From positions 1 to 20,446 of the forward strand of contig CAJBSR010000465.1 in assembly GCA_903958285.1 (NCBI GenBank): 20,446 bases of DNA. Direction: 5' to 3'. This DNA is from an uncultured Sphingomonadales bacterium (GTDB taxonomy: Bacteria; Pseudomonadota; Alphaproteobacteria; Sphingomonadales; Sphingomonadaceae). A program made the translations under genes and the position numbers. Below, piece after piece: positions 1 to 8,187 of the stretch (positions are counted from its first letter, which is position 1; the number at the start of each line of letters is the position of its first letter). The notes beneath the pieces were generated by a model, which saw nothing but the letters and a program-made list of their open reading frames with translations, ran no database searches and was not told where the DNA came from.

Positions 1-101
1 ACCGTCATTCTCTTCGACTGGCACCTTTATCAATTGACCTCATGCCCCTGTCCGGCCGATGGAACCTGCCAATAGAAAACAGGTCAGGCAGGGGTCGTTG
101 C

Positions 102-779
102 ATGGAATATGATGATGTGGTGCTGGGGCGCCGAAGCATTCGCGGGTTCAAGAAAGATCCCGTTCCCAAGGCGCTGATCCGGGAAGTCATCGAGATCGCG
201 ATGCGCTCGCCCTCGTCCATGAACTGCCAGCCCTGGAACTTCACCGTGCTGTCGGGCGAACCGCTCGACCGCATCCGGCAGGGCAATACAGAGCGTAATC
301 TGGCCGGGGTGCCCCACTCGCGCGAATTCCGCCTTGGGGAGGCCTTTGCCGGCCAACACCGGGAACGGCAGGTTGAGGTCGCCAAGCAGCTCTTCAGTGC
401 GATGGGCATTGAACGTGAGGACAAGGAAGGTCGGACCGATTGGGTCTTGCGCGGCTTCCGGCAGTTTGACGCGCCGGTCTCCATCGTCATCACCTATGAC
501 CGCAGCCTGCACGGCAGCGATGATGCGCCTTTTGATTGCGGTGCAGTGACCACAGCCTTGGTCAATGCCGCTTGGTCGCGCGGCCTTGGCTGCGTGATCA
601 ACAGCCAAGGGATCATGCAGTCCCCCGTTGTGCGCGAACATGCACGCATCCGGGAAGATCAGGTGATCATGAAGTGCGTTGCCATGGGCTATCCGGATGA
701 AAGCTTCCCTGCGAACGCCGTCGTGTCCAACCGCAAGTCTGTGGATGAGGCCGTCACTTTCTTGGGCTTTGACGACTAA
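102..779 (+). CDS. Nitroreductase family protein (FMN-dependent oxidoreductase)
   Basis: Encodes a 225-residue protein of the nitroreductase fold, which uses FMN and NAD(P)H to reduce nitro, quinone or related electron-poor compounds in the cytosol. Seen in the sequence: the N-terminal family signature with RRSIRGF at residues 10-16 and SPSSMNCQPWNF near 35-46 (FMN phosphate and ring contacts), the central DCGAVTTALVNAAW helix, and a C-terminal RKSVDEAVTFLGF tail typical of the family. Length is normal. I chose the ATG at 102, preceded by a purine-rich stretch (aggcagggg). An in-frame ATG at 42 would add 20 residues without family similarity. The 3' end overlaps the convergent PepSY gene by 26 bp. 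The physiological substrate cannot be told from sequence. Confidence 0.88.
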   Translation: MEYDDVVLGRRSIRGFKKDPVPKALIREVIEIAMRSPSSMNCQPWNFTVLSGEPLDRIRQGNTERNLAGVPHSREFRLGEAFAGQHRERQVEVAKQLFSAMGIEREDKEGRTDWVLRGFRQFDAPVSIVITYDRSLHGSDDAPFDCGAVTTALVNAAWSRGLGCVINSQGIMQSPVVREHARIREDQVIMKCVAMGYPDESFPANAVVSNRKSVDEAVTFLGFDD

Positions 780-1863
780 GGCGCTTGCGCCGCCACTGGG
801 CGATCCCCGTCCAGAAGAGGACCAGCAGCAGGAGCCCGGCGATGAACGTCAGGATGCGGGACGTGAGACCCGCAAAGGAGCCGTCATGCAGCGGGTGGAT
901 CCAGCTGTTGAGGGTGGACAGCGCACCTGCCTTGTCCCGGTCATAGGTGGCCAGAACACGGCCTGAATATTGGTCCACCCAGACATAGCTGTGCGGGAAG
1001 CGGCGGCTGGGGTCACCCGGCTGCTGCATCCGCAGGCGGAAAGTGCCGTCCCCGGGGCCGGGTATTTCGATCCATGCGAGGCGCGCTTCTGGCAGGGCGA
1101 TGTGCGCGGCATTGATCGCGGCGGATATCGGGACTTGCCGTCCCTCCCACCGCGTCGATGTCGGCGCAGGCAGCGTGTCCGGCGGTCCGGCAACGGTCGA
1201 CAACACCGCATCACTTTCGTCCGGCAGTTCCAGCATCACGCCCGTGCCGGTCAGCAACAGGAGCAGGACCAGCCCGCTGAGCCCGGCAAGCTTATGCTGG
1301 TCCCGTCCGCGCCGCAGGGGCGGAGCGCCCCGCTTGTACCGCAGTGCTTTGGCCAAAGGCCCTTTGGGCCACCAGACAATCAGCCCTGTGATCAGCAGCA
1401 CGATCAGCGCCAAGCCTGCAATGCCGAGCACCACGGCGCCGGTCTTCCCCATCAGTAGCCGATAGTGCAGATCATAAAGGAAGGTCATCGCCGTATCGCC
1501 CCAATAGTCGCGGCGCAGCACTTGGGCACCGTCGGGAGACAGCCAAACCAGCATCGGGGCAAAGTCCTCGCCCGCCGTCTCGGGTGGGTTGTAATAGCGC
1601 GCCGGGATCGCGCCGCCCATTCCAGTGGCCTCGAACCGCCATGGCCCGGCCTTGTCGGGATAGGCGTTCCGGACGGTTGCCAAGGCCAGGTCCCAGTCCG
1701 GCGCAGCGCTGGCCTCCGCGCGCAGTTCCGGATGCAGCAGGGCGTCGATCTCCGGATAGAAGACCAAAGCAGACCCCGTCACCCCCAGAAGCGCGAACAG
1801 GCTCCCAAGCGTCAGGCCCATCCAGAGATGAACCTGACGCACGACGGACCGCTTTTGGCTCAT
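754..1863 (-). CDS. PepSY-associated transmembrane protein (PepSY_TM family)
   Basis: A 369-residue inner-membrane protein of the PepSY_TM family, often found beside TonB-dependent siderophore receptors and thought to act as an iron/flavin reductase or metal-handling component. Seen: an N-terminal transmembrane helix starting at RQVHLWMGL (His12) with LFALLGVTGSALVFY, a large periplasmic segment, two central helices (GIAGLALIVLLITGLIVWW and LAGLSGLVLLLLLTGTGVM), a second periplasmic loop containing IHPLHDG, and a last helix (ILTFIAGLLLLVLFWTGIA) before a basic tail. Intramembrane-edge histidines (VRQVHLW, DLHYRLL, DQHKLAG) could bind haem or metal, which is inference. Its ATG overlaps the preceding TGA as ATGA (1863-1860), which implies translational coupling. 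Last gene of the uptake operon. Its end overlaps the nitroreductase gene. Confidence 0.88.
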   Translation of the reverse strand: MSQKRSVVRQVHLWMGLTLGSLFALLGVTGSALVFYPEIDALLHPELRAEASAAPDWDLALATVRNAYPDKAGPWRFEATGMGGAIPARYYNPPETAGEDFAPMLVWLSPDGAQVLRRDYWGDTAMTFLYDLHYRLLMGKTGAVVLGIAGLALIVLLITGLIVWWPKGPLAKALRYKRGAPPLRRGRDQHKLAGLSGLVLLLLLTGTGVMLELPDESDAVLSTVAGPPDTLPAPTSTRWEGRQVPISAAINAAHIALPEARLAWIEIPGPGDGTFRLRMQQPGDPSRRFPHSYVWVDQYSGRVLATYDRDKAGALSTLNSWIHPLHDGSFAGLTSRILTFIAGLLLLVLFWTGIAQWRRKRLSRQSPRK

Positions 1864-2708
1864 GCCTTCGCCATGGCCTTAAACTGGGCGACAACCGGCT
1901 TGAACATGTCGTCCATCATCTGGGCAACATCGGCAGGGGTGGACGCTATGGTCCCGCCGGGGAAGGGCGGTTCGGGATGATATTCCGCCTGCAGCATGAG
2001 GCCTTGTGCATAGGCCTTGCCCCGCAACATCTCGACGAGCGCCAACGCGAAATCGAGTCCAGACGAGACGCCCGCGCCGGTCAGGATGTTGCCATCCTTC
2101 ACGACGCGTTCGTTGACGGGAATGGCACCGAAATCCGCCAGAGCCTCCCGCGTGACCCAATGGGATGTGGCGCGTTTGCCTTTCAGCAAGCCTGCCTTGG
2201 CCAGCACCATGGATCCTGTGCAGACACTGGTCACGTGCTTTGCCCGCGAGGCCCGGTCCTGCACCCAGCCCATTGTGTCCTTGCGGCCCATGACCGACAG
2301 TGTCCCTTGAGTGCCGCCGGGAATGAACAGGACGTCGAGATCTTGGGGTGCATCCGCCATGGTGATGGTTGGAGAGATAGCGAGACCCAGATCCGACAGA
2401 ACCGGGGATAAGTCCTTCTCGGTCGTCACGAGATGCACCTTCGCCCCGTACATGCAGGCAAAGAAGTAGTGCGGCCCCACCAGATCGAGTGCTGTAAATT
2501 GGGGGTAGAGCAACATGGCGACTTGTTCGTTGCCCATAAGCCCCGGCCCGAAGACACGCGCCATGGCGTCCATGCTATGATCTTGCATGGAGGTCGCTTG
2601 GGCGGTCGGCTTGGCTTCGGCGGCCATGGCCTTTTCGAGCGCGAGATAGGGGGCCAGAAGTGCAGCCCCGGTGAAGCCCTGCAACAGGGCGCGACGGTTC
2701 GTTTCCAT
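1860..2708 (-). CDS. DJ-1/PfpI family protein, isonitrile hydratase-like, Tat-exported
   Basis: A 282-residue protein of the DJ-1/PfpI superfamily, in the branch shared by isonitrile hydratases and the amidase-like domain of GlxA regulators. No AraC-type DNA-binding domain follows, so it is likely an enzyme. Seen: a twin-arginine signal (NRRALLQG at residues 4-11, then a hydrophobic stretch, AMAAEA), LYPQFTALDLVGPHYFF with the acidic residue of the active site, the nucleophile elbow VCTGSMVLAKAGLLKGKRAT with Cys163, and the following SHW. Isonitrile hydratases carry a very similar CTGS...RATTHW block. I chose ATG 2708 because GGGGAG lies seven bases upstream. ATGs at 2723 (overlapping the receptor stop as TGATG) and 2714 are possible but place the arginines further in. 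Tat export implies a periplasmic, perhaps tethered, enzyme. The substrate is inferred only. Confidence 0.85.
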   Translation of the reverse strand: METNRRALLQGFTGAALLAPYLALEKAMAAEAKPTAQATSMQDHSMDAMARVFGPGLMGNEQVAMLLYPQFTALDLVGPHYFFACMYGAKVHLVTTEKDLSPVLSDLGLAISPTITMADAPQDLDVLFIPGGTQGTLSVMGRKDTMGWVQDRASRAKHVTSVCTGSMVLAKAGLLKGKRATSHWVTREALADFGAIPVNERVVKDGNILTGAGVSSGLDFALALVEMLRGKAYAQGLMLQAEYHPEPPFPGGTIASTPADVAQMMDDMFKPVVAQFKAMAKA

Positions 2709-2722
2709 CTTCATGCTCCCCA

Positions 2723-4735
2723 TCAGAACCGCACCCGCACGGCTGCGGTCACATTCGTGCCATCCGCCGGGCTGTGGAGCGTCTGCGCGCCGTCCCACCA
2801 GACATATTCATATGCTTCGTTGGTCAGGTTCTTGGCGGAGAGGGAGAGTTCCACGGTCTCGTTCACCCGGTACGCGGCTTCGGCGTTGAGCGTGGCATAA
2901 TCGCCCCATCGGCCACGATTGTTTGTCGTGGTCAGCTCATAGGTGGACTGCCCCCCGCCCCAGACGGACAGGCGCAGCTTGGGGATCGCGGTGAAATCCA
3001 CCCCGCCCGAAAACAGCCAGTGCGGGACGTGGTCGATTTCGTTTCCGGCAAGCTGCGGCGTTGCCGGGTCCGGCGTTGTGATGATCGCTTTCTGCCAGGC
3101 GACGGCGCCCCAAAAGGACAGGCCATTGACCGGCTGTGCGCTCAACTGAACGTCCACGCCCTTGCGACGCGTCGCCCCCAGATTGTCGAAATCGCCCAGC
3201 GGGTCGTTGAGCTTGCGCTTAATCTCTCCGGTGGCCGTTTGCTTCCAGAGGGCGACGCGGCTTTCCATGCCCCAGCGCTTCAGCTTCACGCCCGCTTCCC
3301 AGCCTTCGTTGATCGAGGGTGCCAGATCGATGCGACGCGGTGCGATCAAATAAGCGCCCGACTCGGTACCGATCTGGAAGGTCTTGCCCCAATTGCCATA
3401 GGCCGTGATCCCTTCAACAGGCGTGAGCGCGACCGAGAATTTGGGCTGCTTGATTGTGCCATAGTCGTTGGCGCGCGCGGTCGTGTTGTTGAGGCGGTTG
3501 GTATAGTCGCCCCCGACCCAGTCCATACGGTAAGCGGGCGTCAGCGTGATCCAGTCTGCCGGTTTCAGGATCGCTTGCAGATAGGCGCCGCCCACGGTCA
3601 GGAACATTTTCTGGTCGCGGGTCTGCGCTGTCGGCACGCGATTGACGGCAGTGAAGCGGAGCGATTCATTGTCCTGCCGCTGCACATCGCCGCCCGCTTC
3701 CAGCATGAGGTCCATCCCGCCAAGCGTGGCGTGATAATGGACCGCCGCGAGTGCCCCCCAATGGTCCTCATTGGTCACGCGCCGTTGCTGGGCTGCGCCT
3801 GCGGAGAACTTCACAAACCGGTCGTCGCGGGTGCGGTTGAAATAGGCTTTGGCCATCAGGTCGAGATGGTCATTGAAGGTCGCGTCAAAGTGCGCTGACA
3901 GCTGTTGCAGCTTGCGCGTGTCGCCATCGGTCGCGTTATAGGCATTGGTCATCCGGCGGTCGGCGCGCGAATCCGCAAAGGTCAGGTAACCGGGTTCCTG
4001 CGCGTTCGACTTATAATGACGCGCGATGACGCCCAGCCGCACATCGTCGCTGAAATTGTAGAACCATTTGCCCGCAAGGCTCAGCCGGTCGAGATCGCTG
4101 TGGTCGCGATAGCCGTTGCTCTGGCGATAGGCGACGAGATAGTTCTGCGTGAACTTGCCGGTCTCAATGCCTGCCGAAACCTGCCCCTCATAGGTCGCAT
4201 AGCTGCCGATGGAGGCCTTCGCATCCACGTAGGTGCCACCAATGCGCGTGAGGATGTTGGCATTGCCTGCAATGTTGTGCAGGCCGAAGCGTGGGTCGGA
4301 CGTGCCGCGCACAACCTCTACGCCCGTAATGTCGAGCGGGAAGACTTGGTCGATGTAGAACATGTTGCCGGACGCGACGTTGGAGGGCACGCCATCAATC
4401 AGCAGCTTAACGGCGTTGATCTCGCCTTCCCCGTTGAAGCCGCGAAAGGCGAATTTGCCGCTGGTGGACCCTTGGTTGAAATTGGTCACAAGCACGCCGG
4501 GGAGGCGGCCAATGAGTTCCCACGCATAGTTGACGTTCGCATTCTGGGCGACGTCGGGGCCAAGCGTGTCGACCGAGGTGATAACGTTGGCAGACGAGCC
4601 CGCCATGTTCTTCGCTGTGACGATGATCTCTTCACCGACGGCAAAGCTCGTGTCGGTCTCTTCAGCAAAGGCAGGCGGAGTGAAGGTAAGCGCAAAAAGG
4701 CACGCAGACGCGCGCAGAGAAACGTTGAAAGTCAT
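2723..4735 (-). CDS. TonB-dependent outer-membrane receptor
   Basis: A 670-residue TonB-dependent transporter. Seen: a signal peptide ending AFA before residue 25, a TonB-box-like EEIIVTA at 35-41, a plug domain with LIGRLPGVLV, FAFRGFNGEGEINAVKLLIDG and DITGVEVVRGTSDPRFG, then a long beta-barrel region with alternating aromatic residues and a C-terminal VRVRF ending in Phe, the outer-membrane insertion signal. Length is at the short end of the normal range. The start has AGGA seven bases upstream of the ATG. It lies in an operon with a DUF2946-like protein upstream and DJ-1 and PepSY genes downstream, which points to import of a metal chelate (iron or copper). The ligand cannot be read from sequence. 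Confidence 0.93.
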   Translation of the reverse strand: MTFNVSLRASACLFALTFTPPAFAEETDTSFAVGEEIIVTAKNMAGSSANVITSVDTLGPDVAQNANVNYAWELIGRLPGVLVTNFNQGSTSGKFAFRGFNGEGEINAVKLLIDGVPSNVASGNMFYIDQVFPLDITGVEVVRGTSDPRFGLHNIAGNANILTRIGGTYVDAKASIGSYATYEGQVSAGIETGKFTQNYLVAYRQSNGYRDHSDLDRLSLAGKWFYNFSDDVRLGVIARHYKSNAQEPGYLTFADSRADRRMTNAYNATDGDTRKLQQLSAHFDATFNDHLDLMAKAYFNRTRDDRFVKFSAGAAQQRRVTNEDHWGALAAVHYHATLGGMDLMLEAGGDVQRQDNESLRFTAVNRVPTAQTRDQKMFLTVGGAYLQAILKPADWITLTPAYRMDWVGGDYTNRLNNTTARANDYGTIKQPKFSVALTPVEGITAYGNWGKTFQIGTESGAYLIAPRRIDLAPSINEGWEAGVKLKRWGMESRVALWKQTATGEIKRKLNDPLGDFDNLGATRRKGVDVQLSAQPVNGLSFWGAVAWQKAIITTPDPATPQLAGNEIDHVPHWLFSGGVDFTAIPKLRLSVWGGGQSTYELTTTNNRGRWGDYATLNAEAAYRVNETVELSLSAKNLTNEAYEYVWWDGAQTLHSPADGTNVTAAVRVRF

Positions 4736-4802
4736 GTGTAAGTCCTGATCTGAATAGAGTTTGCGCGCGCCAGACAGGGTCCGGCACGGCGCAGTTGGGG
4801 CA

Positions 4803-5189
4803 TCAGATCAGGGCAGGTGGTCCGGTTTTGGGCGGCGGCGGTGCGGCAAGGCCGTGCCCGACGGTAATGGCCGACGTCAGTTTTGGAAGCAGCAGCGCGA
4901 CAAAAACAGGTGCTGCGATGTTGAGAGGTGCCAAAGACAGATCGACAGGCATGCCCAGCCCGGCAAAGGCGCAATGGCCCGCCTTTTGCGCTTTTGCAGG
5001 GGCATGGTTCTTGTCGATTTTCCCATCAGCGCCGATCCACGCCATCGTCACACCGGCGCCGGAGCAGATGGTAATCCACTGGCCGCGCTGTTGCGCTGGC
5101 ATCCAGCCGGCAGGCACAAGCGCGCGCACCATCAGCAGCATCAGCGCAAAGCTGAGCCAAAGTCTGGAGTGGCGGCGGACCCGGGTCAT
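4803..5189 (-). CDS. DUF2946-like small secreted/membrane protein
   Basis: A 128-residue protein resembling DUF2946 proteins, which commonly sit next to TonB receptors or copper genes; their role is unknown. Seen: a basic start, a hydrophobic N-terminal helix (LWLSFALMLLMVRALVPAGW) that may be a signal anchor, the characteristic LVPAGWMP turn, then Cys42, His62 and the pair His72-Cys73 (GHCAF), which could bind metal, and a second hydrophobic stretch around residues 88-105. The chosen ATG at 5189 has AAGGGG six bases upstream. An upstream in-frame ATG at 5225 would add 12 residues. It is the first gene of the operon, 67 bp before the receptor start. The family assignment is by motif recognition and is moderately certain. 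Confidence 0.7.
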   Translation of the reverse strand: MTRVRRHSRLWLSFALMLLMVRALVPAGWMPAQQRGQWITICSGAGVTMAWIGADGKIDKNHAPAKAQKAGHCAFAGLGMPVDLSLAPLNIAAPVFVALLLPKLTSAITVGHGLAAPPPPKTGPPALI

Positions 5190-5396
5190 CGACCGCCCCT
5201 TAGGCGCGATGCGCGCGGGGCTCAAGTCGGCAGATCAAAACCGCACCGGCCAGCAGCGGGGCGCGGCAAACTGGCATGATTTCACGGGGCGTCGTCCGCT
5301 CGCGATTGACCTACTGGGCGGCTTGCGGCACTCGATTGCCCATCCCGCTGGCCCGTCGGCCTGCGCACCAATCAACCTTTATCAGGCAGGGATTTT
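5190..5396. promoter_or_regulatory. Divergent intergenic region between uptake operon and aldehyde dehydrogenase
   Basis: These 207 bp separate the divergent starts of the DUF2946-like gene (minus) and the aldehyde dehydrogenase gene (plus) and so must carry both promoters. A TTGACC hexamer at 5306-5311 could be a -35 element, but I see no good -10 at the right distance. No Fur-box-like palindrome is obvious. The ribosome-binding sites at each edge are clear. Confidence 0.45.
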
Positions 5397-6746
5397 ATGA
5401 CCAGCACCACGCAGACCGCTTCTGACATTGCCAAGGATATCGCCCGTGTCTTTGCGCTTCAGCAGGAGAATCAGTGGGCGGTCAAAGCGTCGACGGTCGC
5501 CCAGCGGCGCGAGAAACTCGCCAAGCTGAAGGCTGCGGTGGAAGCGCATGCCGATGATATCGTCGCTGCCATTCTGGAAGACACGCGCAAGCCCGAGGGC
5601 GAAATCCGCGTCACCGAAGTGCTCAACATCATCGGCAACATCCAGCTCAATATCGACAATCTGGAAGACTGGATGACGCCGACACAGGTCACGCCCACCC
5701 GCAACCCAGCGGATGCAGCGCAGATTGTTTATGAAGCGCGCGGCGTCTGCCTCATTCTCGGGCCATGGAACTTCCCGCTCGGCCTGACGCTTGGCCCGGT
5801 CGCCGCAGCTGTGGCCGCGGGCAATTGCTGCATGGTGAAGTTGACGGATCTGTGCCCGGCCACCGCACGCATTGCCGCGACCCTCATCCGCTCGGTGTTC
5901 GACGAGAATGAAGTCGCGGTGTTTGAAGGCGATGTGAGTGTTGCCACCGCGCTGCTCGACCTGCCGTTCAGTCACATCTTCTTCACCGGCTCCACCCGTG
6001 TCGGCAAGATCGTGATGGCGGCCGCCGCCAAGCATCTGGCCAGCGTCACGCTGGAACTGGGCGGCAAGTCTCCCGTCATCGTGGATAATGGGGCGGACAT
6101 TGAAAAGATCGCCGCCGACCTTGCTGGGGCCAAGCAGTTCAATGGCGGCCAAGCCTGCATTTCGCCCGACTATGTCTTCATCAAGGAAGACCAAAAGACG
6201 CGTCTTGTGGAAGGCTTTAAGGCGACAGTGGCGCAAAATCTTTATGACGAGAACGGCCAGATCAAGAAGGAAAGCATCGCCCAGATCGTGAATGAGGCGA
6301 ACTTCAATCGTGTCAAAGCGCTGTTCGATGATGCTGTGGCGCAAGGTGCAACGGTTGCGGTCGGCGGGCAGATGGATGCGGCGGATCTCACCATCCACCC
6401 GACATTGCTCACCGATGTGACGCCGCAGATGAAGATTTTGCAGGAAGAAATCTTCGCGCCGGTCCTCCCGGTCATGACCTATGACACGCTCGATCAGGTG
6501 ATTGGTTATATCGAAGCCCGCGACAAACCGCTTGCGCTCTACATGTACAGCAATGATGCGGCGAACGTGGACAAGGTGCTCGCCCATACTTCATCGGGCG
6601 GGGTGACCATCAACGGCGTCTTCTCACACTATCTGGAAAACCGCCTGCCCTTTGGCGGCGTCAACCAGAGCGGCAGCGGCAGCTATCACGGATATTTCGG
6701 CTTCAAGGCGTTCAGCCACGAACGCGCGATTTACCGCCACCTATAG
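5397..6746 (+). CDS. NAD(P)-dependent aldehyde dehydrogenase (class-3-like / coniferyl-aldehyde type)
   Basis: A 449-residue cytosolic aldehyde dehydrogenase that oxidises an aldehyde to the acid with NAD(P)+. Seen: LILGPWNFPLGLTLGP (cofactor-binding entry, near residues 117-132), FFTGSTRVGKIVM (nucleotide-binding turn), ELGGKSP with the general base Glu220, GGQACISPDYV with the nucleophile Cys254, and EEIFAPVLPV. The length, shorter than the usual 480-500, and the GPWNFP and SPDYV signatures fit the class-3 / coniferyl-aldehyde group. ATG 5397 has AGGG upstream at normal spacing. It is divergent from the uptake operon and convergent with the AarF-like gene, so it appears to be transcribed alone. 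The last Leu codon and stop overlap the stop of the opposite gene. The substrate is unknown. Confidence 0.92.
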   Translation: MTSTTQTASDIAKDIARVFALQQENQWAVKASTVAQRREKLAKLKAAVEAHADDIVAAILEDTRKPEGEIRVTEVLNIIGNIQLNIDNLEDWMTPTQVTPTRNPADAAQIVYEARGVCLILGPWNFPLGLTLGPVAAAVAAGNCCMVKLTDLCPATARIAATLIRSVFDENEVAVFEGDVSVATALLDLPFSHIFFTGSTRVGKIVMAAAAKHLASVTLELGGKSPVIVDNGADIEKIAADLAGAKQFNGGQACISPDYVFIKEDQKTRLVEGFKATVAQNLYDENGQIKKESIAQIVNEANFNRVKALFDDAVAQGATVAVGGQMDAADLTIHPTLLTDVTPQMKILQEEIFAPVLPVMTYDTLDQVIGYIEARDKPLALYMYSNDAANVDKVLAHTSSGGVTINGVFSHYLENRLPFGGVNQSGSGSYHGYFGFKAFSHERAIYRHL

Positions 6747-8069
6747 GCGCTGGATTTCTGGGAAGAAGCGGGCGACGTCATCGCGCAAAGGCATCCGGGC
6801 CTGCATCCGGACAGCCAACAGGGCAGTGCCACTCACCTTGCGTTGGACGAACAACGTGTCGGCGGGCGGGATGTGCCATGCCGCCCTGTCTGCCACGATG
6901 GTTTCGGCGTGATGGCGGACACAGTCGACAAAGGACCGGTCAGCGAAATCGAACAGGCCGGGCTTGCCAAGGTGTTCGATCAAGATGTCGATCATTGCAT
7001 CAATGGCGGGGCCATGCAGCTCGAGCGTGGCCGGCGCGACAAAGCCGATAGAGAGCAACGCCGCGCGCAGGGCGGCGCGATCTTCGGTCAATCCGGCCAC
7101 CATCAGTTCCCGATAGGCCGCGACAATATGGGGCGGCACGGCGCGGGCGGCCCCAAAATCGAGCAGCACGATCCGCTGGCTTTCGGCTTGCCACCGGAAA
7201 TTGGCGAAGTTTGGATCGGTCTGCATATACCCGAATTCAAACAGCTCCCTCAATGTCAGGGTGATGAGCGCCGACATGACGGCATCGCGCGTCTCCTGTG
7301 GGGCGGACTCCAGCGTCTCAATCGGCTGGCCTTTGATAAAGTCCATCGCCAACACATTCTTGCCGGAGAGCTCGTCGACCGGGGCGGGCAGGATGAAGGC
7401 CGGGTTGTCCGCTAACAAGGATTGGTAGCGGCGCATCTGGTCGGCTTCGCGCAGATAGTCTGCCTCTTCGTGCAGCTGTCGTTTGGCTTCGCTGAGCAAG
7501 GGGGCGATATCCAACGTGGCAGGCAGCAGGCTGGATAGGCGCAACAGGCTGCCGACATTGTCGACATCGGCGTCGATGCTGGCCGCAATCCCCGGATATT
7601 GCACCTTGATCGCCAGAACGCGCCCGTCGGGCATGGTGGCTCTGTGGACCTGCCCAATGGAGGCGGCGGCAATCGGTGTCGCTTCAAAATGCTTGAAGCG
7701 TCGGCGCCAGCCCGCGCCCCATTCTGTATCGAGCACGCGCTGCAATTGCGCAGGCGGCATGAAATGGGCGGAATCGCGCAACTTAGAAAGGATCGCTGTC
7801 AATTCGGCGGGCAGAACGTCGCCTGCATCCAGCGAGATCATCTGGCCCAATTTCATCGCCGCGCCGCGCAGGCGGGACAGCTGATCGGTCACGCGCATCG
7901 CATTGGCCGGGGTTAGCAGCATGTCTGACAGCTGCGGGCGTTGCCCTTGGGACAGACGACGCGCGCCTTCCGCGATCATCCCACCCGCAATGCCCCCGGC
8001 CATCTGCCCAAAAGAGGCCAGCCTTGAAAGGCGCGCAGAAGGAACCTTGCGGTAGCGGGCGTCCGACAC
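6741..8069 (-). CDS. ABC1/AarF/UbiB-family atypical kinase
   Basis: A 442-residue member of the ABC1 (ADCK/UbiB) family of atypical kinase-like ATPases. Members support ubiquinone biosynthesis or other lipid processes at the inner membrane. Seen: the family's KxGQ motif as KLGQMISLD (residues 73-81), the Ala-rich loop AAASIGQVHRA (134-144), the VAIK-type lysine in AIKVQYPG (Lys155), EADYLREA, the catalytic-loop-like QTDPNFANF and the metal-binding LLDFGAAR. Start is GTG at 8069 with AAGGA seven bases upstream. No clear transmembrane helix is present at the C terminus, unlike classical UbiB, so it may be a paralogue rather than the ubiquinone gene itself. It follows the photolyase-like gene by 118 bp on the same strand. 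The 3' end shares CTATAG with the aldehyde dehydrogenase gene. Confidence 0.9.
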   Translation of the reverse strand: MSDARYRKVPSARLSRLASFGQMAGGIAGGMIAEGARRLSQGQRPQLSDMLLTPANAMRVTDQLSRLRGAAMKLGQMISLDAGDVLPAELTAILSKLRDSAHFMPPAQLQRVLDTEWGAGWRRRFKHFEATPIAAASIGQVHRATMPDGRVLAIKVQYPGIAASIDADVDNVGSLLRLSSLLPATLDIAPLLSEAKRQLHEEADYLREADQMRRYQSLLADNPAFILPAPVDELSGKNVLAMDFIKGQPIETLESAPQETRDAVMSALITLTLRELFEFGYMQTDPNFANFRWQAESQRIVLLDFGAARAVPPHIVAAYRELMVAGLTEDRAALRAALLSIGFVAPATLELHGPAIDAMIDILIEHLGKPGLFDFADRSFVDCVRHHAETIVADRAAWHIPPADTLFVQRKVSGTALLAVRMQARMPLRDDVARFFPEIQRL

Positions 8070-8187
8070 GTGTGTTCTTCCTTCTTTAGGCGGATCAAGA
8101 GGCGGGTGTGTCCTCCTCTTAAAGCTCCTTTAGGCCAAGCGGGTGACGTGCGGCATCTGACATTTGGGGCATGTGCCGAGAGGAGGC

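Noticed and set aside
42..101. Upstream in-frame ATG for the nitroreductase
   Set aside because: The 20 extra residues do not resemble the family N terminus, while ATG 102 begins just before the conserved RRSIRGF block.
2709..2798. Longer start for the DJ-1/PfpI gene inside the receptor gene
   Set aside because: It would bury the twin-arginine signal behind 30 residues. GGGGAG at correct spacing supports ATG 2708.
2774..3898. Long plus-strand open frame opposite the TonB receptor, and similar long antisense frames opposite most other genes
   Set aside because: These are mirror frames produced by GC-rich codon use. They lack family motifs, while the opposite-strand proteins are clear family members.
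8097..8120. AAGAGG...CCTCTT inverted repeat between the photolyase-like and AarF-like genes
   Set aside because: Six-base arms with an interrupted inner stem and no T-run; too weak to call a terminator or attenuator.
8121..8165. Possible 14-codon minus-strand open frame in the same gap
   Set aside because: Very short, without a Shine-Dalgarno sequence upstream; no support beyond chance.
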